From: Deinococcus murrayi DSM 11303
GTDB lineage: Bacteria > Deinococcota > Deinococci > Deinococcales > Deinococcaceae
Assembly: GCF_000482805.1 (NCBI RefSeq)
Contig: NZ_AXWT01000001.1
Span: 80,966-144,965 of the forward strand
DNA length: 64,000 nt
Reading direction: 5' to 3'
In this document: positions 57,532 through 64,000 of the stretch, one piece after another
Position numbering within the stretch: the first letter of the stretch is position 1
Layout of the letters: the number at the start of each line of letters is the position of its first letter
Translations under genes and position numbers: made by a program
The notes under the pieces: model-generated
What the model was told of the DNA's origin: nothing
The model's input: only the letters and a program-made list of their open reading frames with translations
Database searches by the model: none

Positions 57532-58017
57532 TTAGCCCTGGGCTTGCTCGGTTTGGCTGCCTTGCTCGGCGTCGACCGTCTTGGGGGCGCTCAGTTGCTG
57601 CCCGCCCGTGCGAATCTGAATGGAGCGCTTCTGGGCGGCCTCCGAGCGGGGCACGCGCACGGTCAGGGTGCCGTGGTCGAAGGTGGCCTCGACCTTGGTG
57701 AGATCGTACTTGGCGGGCACGCTGAAGGTGCGGATGAAGGTGCCGTAGGCCCGCTCGACCCGGTGGGCGGTGCGGCCTTCCTTGCGGTCGTACTTGCGCT
57801 GGCCCTGCACCGTCAGGGTGTTGTTCTCGGCTTCAATCTGGATGTCGTCGGGCTGCACACCGGGCAGGTCGAGGGTCAGTTCGAGGCCCTGGTCGTCCTC
57901 GTGCACGTCGATGGGCGGGGCGAGGCGAGCCACCTGGCCGTTCATCGCGCTGCCGAACACCCGGTCCATGCGCTGGGTCAGTTCTTCGATTTCGCGGAAG
58001 GGGTCAAAACGCATCAT
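57532..58017 (-). CDS. Small heat shock protein Hsp20
   Basis: 161 residues. The alpha-crystallin domain runs from about residue 33 to 128: PIDVHEDDQGLELTLDLPGV, TLTVQGQRKY and FIRTFSVPAKYDLTKVEATFDHGTLTVRVPR, with a C-terminal SIQIRT. These chaperones hold unfolded proteins. The N-terminus is MMRFDPFREIEELTQRMD; AGGAGG lies 7 bases before the first ATG. Expression is probably controlled by HspR through the repeat at 58093. A terminator follows. It is one of possibly several Hsp20 genes. Confidence 0.95.
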   Translation of the reverse strand: MMRFDPFREIEELTQRMDRVFGSAMNGQVARLAPPIDVHEDDQGLELTLDLPGVQPDDIQIEAENNTLTVQGQRKYDRKEGRTAHRVERAYGTFIRTFSVPAKYDLTKVEATFDHGTLTVRVPRSEAAQKRSIQIRTGGQQLSAPKTVDAEQGSQTEQAQG

Positions 58018-58083
58018 CTTGAAACCTCCTCTGGTGGGAAAGCGCGGCTGGCCGTTCTCCTGTCTCCGCGCTTAACTGCCCCA

Positions 58084-58113
58084 AGTGTAAAACCTGAGTG
58101 CCTTCGTGTCAAG
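58084..58113 (-). promoter_or_regulatory. hsp20 promoter with HAIR-like HspR operator
   Basis: TTGACA (58112-58107), a 17-bp spacer and TACACT (58089-58084) form a consensus promoter. Overlapping it is CTTGACA-N7-ACTCAGG (58113-58093), matching the HspR-associated inverted repeat CTTGAGT-N7-ACTCAAG in 11 of 14 positions. Published work on D. radiodurans HspR (recalled) places an hsp20 gene in its regulon. Confidence 0.75.
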
Positions 58114-58172
58114 TTTAATGCGCCTTAAGTTGTGTAGCGAAGGTTGCCTTCCCGCGAATGGGCGCGGCGGTG

Positions 58173-58178
58173 TACACT
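58173..58178 (+). promoter_or_regulatory. -10 element of the pyr operon
   Basis: TACACT, with a weak TTCCCG -35 at 18 bp spacing. The transcript has a leader of about 190 nt before pyrR. Confidence 0.55.
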
Positions 58179-58230
58179 CCCGCAGGCACGGGTCAGGGCT
58201 GACCCGCACCGCTGTTCCCACCCCTCTTCG

Positions 58231-59859
<1,629 letters not shown>

Positions 59860-59931
59860 GCCTTTCTCCCTCCCCACTCAAGGGGGAGGAGGAATGAGCG
59901 ACCACGCCGCTACTGCATTCAAGGAACTGAC

Positions 59932-61182
<1,251 letters not shown>

Positions 61183-61198
61183 AGGCGCAAGGGAGAAC

Positions 61199-61226
61199 GC
61201 CGGGCACGGAGAGGCCCGGCGTTTCT
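61199..61226 (+). terminator. Terminator after pyrC
   Basis: GCCGGGC (61199-61205) and GCCCGGC (61214-61220) form a perfect 7-bp stem with an 8-base loop, followed by GTTTCTCT. It separates the pyr operon from the convergent small gene. Confidence 0.8.
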
Positions 61227-61235
61227 CTCTGCCGC

Positions 61236-61412
61236 TTACAGGTCGAGGGGGTCGGGGTTTTCGCTCCCCTTGCGGCCCTGGTCGAGGTCGTTTTGCTGAA
61301 GGCGCTCTTCTTGCCGCTCCTCGCCCACGCCGGGGTTCATGCCGCGGCGGGCTTCGGGCAGGTCGTCTTGCACGTTGGCGTCGGTGTTGGCGAGGTCTCC
61401 GGGGTCAGTCAT
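61236..61412 (-). CDS. Small acidic hydrophilic protein (58 aa)
   Basis: Encodes MTDPGDLANTDANVQDDLPE, then ARRGMNPGVGEERQEERLQQ and NDLDQGRKGSENPDPLDL. It is very hydrophilic and rich in Asp, Glu, Asn and Gln, with no hydrophobic core, so it is probably disordered. GGAGG lies 10 bases before the ATG, inside the palindrome CCTCCGGAGG. The compositional type recalls small stress proteins of desiccation-tolerant bacteria, but no family is recognised. Confidence 0.7.
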   Translation of the reverse strand: MTDPGDLANTDANVQDDLPEARRGMNPGVGEERQEERLQQNDLDQGRKGSENPDPLDL

Positions 61413-61503
61413 GGCTTTTTATCCTCCGGAGGGCATGCTGCCACGGCCCTTCCGGAGCCGAGCGGCGGCCTTCTTACACTGTGACCCTTTGGCTAAGGCA
61501 GGC

Positions 61504-62592
61504 TCAACGGGCGTCCGCGCCCACCGCTTCGGTCACCGACGCGAAGCCGTCGCGCTCCAGCAGGCGCGAGAGGCCCCGGTGGAGGCGGGCGGGGAGGCCC
61601 GGCCCCTCGTAGACCAGGGCGGTATAGACCTCGACCAGGCTGGCCCCGGCGCGAATCTTGGCATAGGCGTCCTCGGCGGTAAAGACGCCCCCCACCCCCA
61701 CGAGGGGCACCCGGCCCCCGGTCAGGCGATACGCCTCGCGCACCAGGGCCGTGCTCCGCCCCCGCAGGGGCCGCCCGCTGAGGCCCCCCGCTTCTCCCCG
61801 GTGCCCATGGGTCAGGCCCTCTCGCGAGAGGGTCGTGTTGCTGAGGATGAGGCCGTGCGCTCCGGCCTCCAGCACCGCGCCCACGCTCGCCCCGAAGTCG
61901 GCGGGGTGCAGGTCAGGGGCCAGCTTCACGAGGACGGGGGGACGGCGGAGGGTGCGGACCCGCCCCGCTTCTACCTCCGCCACCACCGCCCGCACCAGGG
62001 CTGCGAGGTCCTCCGCCGCTTGCAGCGCCCGCAGGCCCGGCGTGTTGGGACTGCTCACATTGACGACGAAAGCGTCGGCCACGTCGCCCAGCGCCCGCAC
62101 GAGGCGGAGGTAATCGTCGGTCGCCTCCTCGTTGGGGGTCGCCTTGTTCTTCCCGATGTTGACCCACACCGGGACCGGGCGACGGCGCAGGGCGGCGAGG
62201 CGGGCGTGCAGGGCGTCCGCCCCCGCGTTGTTGAAGCCCATGCGGTTGACGAGCGCCCCGTCGGGCGGCAGGCGGAACAGGCGGGGCCGCTCGTTGCCGG
62301 GCTGCGCGAGCGGCGTCACCGTGCCGACCTCCACGAAGCCAAAGCCGAGCGCCCAGAAGGCCGGGACCGCTTCCCCGTTCTTGTCCAGGCCCGCCGCCAG
62401 CCCCAGCGGGGAGGGGTAGGCGTGGCCCCACAGCGTCTGCGTCAGCCGGGGGTCCGGGGGAGCCGTGAGCGCCCGCAGGGGCGCGGCCCACCCCGGCACC
62501 CGCGAGGCGGCCCCCAGCCCGCGCAGGGTGAGGTGATGGGCGTCCTCGGCGTCGAGGCGAAAGAGGGCCGGGCGAAGCAGGCGGCGGTACAT
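61504..62592 (-). CDS. pyrD: Dihydroorotate dehydrogenase (class 2, quinone-dependent)
   Basis: 362 residues. An N-terminal helical segment MYRRLLRPALFRLDAEDAHH is the membrane/quinone part of class 2. LGLAAGLDKNGEAVPAFWALGFGFVEVG, NRMGFNNAGADAL, the catalytic-Ser loop VVNVSSPNTPGLRALQ and LVGVGGVFTAEDAYAKIRAGAS (FMN) follow. The oxidation feeds electrons to the respiratory chain. TATTCT (62601-62606 complementary) lies 8 bases before the ATG. Convergent to the pyr operon rather than part of it. Confidence 0.96.
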   Translation of the reverse strand: MYRRLLRPALFRLDAEDAHHLTLRGLGAASRVPGWAAPLRALTAPPDPRLTQTLWGHAYPSPLGLAAGLDKNGEAVPAFWALGFGFVEVGTVTPLAQPGNERPRLFRLPPDGALVNRMGFNNAGADALHARLAALRRRPVPVWVNIGKNKATPNEEATDDYLRLVRALGDVADAFVVNVSSPNTPGLRALQAAEDLAALVRAVVAEVEAGRVRTLRRPPVLVKLAPDLHPADFGASVGAVLEAGAHGLILSNTTLSREGLTHGHRGEAGGLSGRPLRGRSTALVREAYRLTGGRVPLVGVGGVFTAEDAYAKIRAGASLVEVYTALVYEGPGLPARLHRGLSRLLERDGFASVTEAVGADAR

Positions 62593-62631
62593 CGCCCCCC
62601 AGAATACGGGGCGGGGTGGGGGGTGGACAGG

Positions 62632-63099
62632 CTAGGGGCGGGCCTCGGCGTAGGCGGGTTCGAGCTGCACCAGCCGGGCGTGTTCCTGCCGCTCGCTGTC
62701 GGCGATGAGGTCGGCCAGGGAGGTGCTCCCCAGCACGCCCCGCAGGGCCGCGTCGACCCGCTGCCACAGGTCAATCGTGCCGCAGACCTGGCCCTTGTCG
62801 CAGACGTGGTCTTCTTCGACGCAGGAGACGGGGGCGATGCTGCCCTCCAGCGCGGTGACGACCTCATAGGCGCTGATGTCCGCGGCGGGGCGGGCGAGGC
62901 GGTAGCCGCCGTGGGCACCGCGCACGCTCTTGATAAATCCGGCGCGGCGCAGGTTGCTGGCAATCTGTTCGAGGTAATGATGGCTGAGGCCCTGGCGCTC
63001 GGCCACGTCCTTGAGCGGCACCGCCGCGCCGCTGCCCCCCCGCCGCCCAATCTCGATGAGGGCACGCAGGCCGTACTGGGCTTTGGTCGAGACCCACAT
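62632..63099 (-). CDS. Rrf2-family regulator (IscR-like)
   Basis: 155 residues. The winged helix begins MWVSTKAQYGLRALIEIGRR, then LSHHYLEQIASNLRRAGFIK and VRGAHGGYRLARP. Three cysteines, Cys93, Cys100 and Cys106 (C-x6-C-x5-C), are close to the IscR cluster-binding spacing, so an Fe-S ligated sensor is likely. Regulated genes are unknown. TACACT (63106-63111 complementary) lies 6 bases before the ATG, which decides the start. Confidence 0.88.
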   Translation of the reverse strand: MWVSTKAQYGLRALIEIGRRGGSGAAVPLKDVAERQGLSHHYLEQIASNLRRAGFIKSVRGAHGGYRLARPAADISAYEVVTALEGSIAPVSCVEEDHVCDKGQVCGTIDLWQRVDAALRGVLGSTSLADLIADSERQEHARLVQLEPAYAEARP

Positions 63100-63205
63100 G
63101 GGACCAGTGTACCCCGCAAACCCGGACGCCGCGTAGGGATTTAACGACATTGAAAAAGCGCCGGGCGACTGACCCCGGCGGCCCGCACCCCCTACAATCC
63201 GGCCC

Positions 63206-64000
63206 GTGACGGCTCTGCACCCGCCCCCCCCCTCTCCCCTGCCCGCCCCCCTCGCCGCCCTTTCGCCCGCCGACGTCTTGCTGCGGCTGCGGGCGGCGGG
63301 GGCACCGGGAGTCGCGCTGCTGGAATCGCTGGGGCCAGTGGTGGAGTACGGGCGGTACTCCTTCCTGAGCGCCTGGCCGGTGCGGGTGCAAGAAGGGGTG
63401 CCCGAACGCCCCGCCGGAAACGCCCTCTTTCCCGCCTGGCTGGGGGGCCTGAAGTACGAGGCGGCCTCGGCCTTTGGGCTGGACACCCACCCGCCGGATG
63501 GACGGGCGGGCTGGTGGGGCCTCTACCCCAGCGGGCTGGTGTGGGACCGGGCGGCGGGCACGCTGGAGGTCGTGGGCGAGGCCGAGCACGTGGACTGGGG
63601 GGCGGTGCTCACGGGCGAAGGTGCCTCCCCGCCGACCCTGCGGGCAGGCACCTTCGGGGCGGACGACGTGGACTATCCGGCGGGCGTCCGGGCGGTGCAG
63701 GAACTGATTCGGGCGGGCGAGGTCTATCAGGTCAACCTCTCGCGGGGGGTACGGGCGCGGGCGGAGGGCGACCCCCTTGCGGCCTACCTGCGGCTGCGGG
63801 AGGTCAACCCCAGCCCCTTCATGGCCTTCCTCGACCTCGGAGACGAGGCGGTCGTGTCCTGCTCTCCGGAGCGGCTGGTGCTGTGGGTGGGCGAGGAGAT
63901 TTCGGCCCGGCCCATCGCGGGCACCCGGCGGCGGGGCGAGACCCCGGAGGAGGACGCGGCGCTGGAGCGGGAGCTGCGGGACGACCCCAAGGAGCGGGCC
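63206..64000 (+). CDS. pabB: Aminodeoxychorismate synthase component I (partial)
   Basis: 265 codons are visible; the C-terminal catalytic core continues past the right edge. LLESLGPVVEYGRYSFLSAWP and LGGLKYEAASAFGL belong to the N-terminal domain, followed by AVQELIRAGEVYQVNLSRGV, FMAFLDLGDEAVVSCSPERLV and ARPIAGTRRRGETPEED, typical of chorismate-using enzymes. PabB for folate is more likely than TrpE, but this cannot be settled from the visible part. GTG start lies 7 bases after TACAAT (63193-63198): leaderless. Confidence 0.85.
   Translation, partial: MTALHPPPPSPLPAPLAALSPADVLLRLRAAGAPGVALLESLGPVVEYGRYSFLSAWPVRVQEGVPERPAGNALFPAWLGGLKYEAASAFGLDTHPPDGRAGWWGLYPSGLVWDRAAGTLEVVGEAEHVDWGAVLTGEGASPPTLRAGTFGADDVDYPAGVRAVQELIRAGEVYQVNLSRGVRARAEGDPLAAYLRLREVNPSPFMAFLDLGDEAVVSCSPERLVLWVGEEISARPIAGTRRRGETPEEDAALERELRDDPKERA

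Noticed and set aside
59860..59931. Missing gene between pyrB and pyrC as in Thermus
   Set aside because: The 72 bp contain no open frame with a start and sensible length; only a repeat-like GGGGGAGGAGG and the pyrC Shine-Dalgarno are visible.

Overview
This window looks like a Deinococcus chromosome or a close relative. It is very GC-rich. It carries a 17-bp palindrome of the radiation/desiccation response motif type directly in front of gyrB, a crtB-crtI carotenoid pair near a Fur-family regulator, a trehalose cluster glgX-treZ-treY plus treS, a 3271-residue TamB-like protein, and many genes whose start codon lies 5-9 bases after a TAnnnT -10 element with no ribosome binding site. Leaderless mRNAs of that kind are well documented in Deinococcus. 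No insertion sequence, prophage, CRISPR array, tRNA or rRNA was seen, so this is ordinary chromosomal backbone rather than an accessory island.

Layout. 1-8.98 kb: a VWA-domain membrane protein (runs off the left edge), gyrB, an S10 peptidase, mfd and a MliC-like secreted protein. 9-10.8 kb: an orphan NMT1/SsuA-type binding protein and a basic protein of unknown function. 11-20.6 kb: glgX, treZ, treY, a Bax inhibitor-1 family membrane protein and treS. 20.6-23.3 kb: a zinc-type ABC importer (binding protein, ATPase, permease). 23.3-26 kb: a nitroreductase divergent from an HxlR regulator, a small membrane protein, OsmC and an alpha/beta hydrolase. 26-34.6 kb: crtI, crtB, a methyltransferase, a holin-like membrane protein with a companion, a Fur-family regulator, a secreted protein and a lipoprotein metalloprotease. 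34.7-37.3 kb: a SAM riboswitch and metY-metX. 37.4-40.1 kb: two tandem processive glycosyltransferases. 40.1-42.7 kb: folD and purH behind a ZTP riboswitch. 42.8-53.7 kb: a hypothetical protein, acylphosphatase and the giant TamB-like gene. 53.8-58.1 kb: a small membrane protein, an ABC-F ATPase, trhO and hsp20. 58.2-64 kb: a pyrimidine cluster (pyr leader, pyrR, pyrB, pyrC, then pyrD on the other strand), a tiny acidic protein, an Rrf2 regulator with three cysteines and the start of pabB.

How the genes work together. Trehalose can be made by two routes: GlgX/TreY/TreZ from glycogen-type glucans, and TreS from maltose. Three RNA-level controls occur: SAM riboswitch for methionine (metYX), ZTP riboswitch for one-carbon/purine genes (purH-folD), and a PyrR-dependent leader for pyrimidines. 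The PyrR leader also encodes a 29-codon peptide whose reading frame covers the terminator and whose stop overlaps the pyrR start. Heat-shock control is suggested by a HAIR-like inverted repeat in the hsp20 promoter.

The least expected signals are: (i) two 12-codon proline-rich leader ORFs, each placed just after a -10 box, one ending in the Shine-Dalgarno of a glycosyltransferase and the other overlapping the GTG start of tamB; (ii) a family of long imperfect palindromes built from the same short words, which end several operons; (iii) key-residue changes in GyrB (Asp to Ile in the EGDSAGG motif) and FolD (Gln to Glu in the VQLPLP motif); (iv) a C-terminal domain of about 100 residues on the ABC-F protein that I do not recognise.
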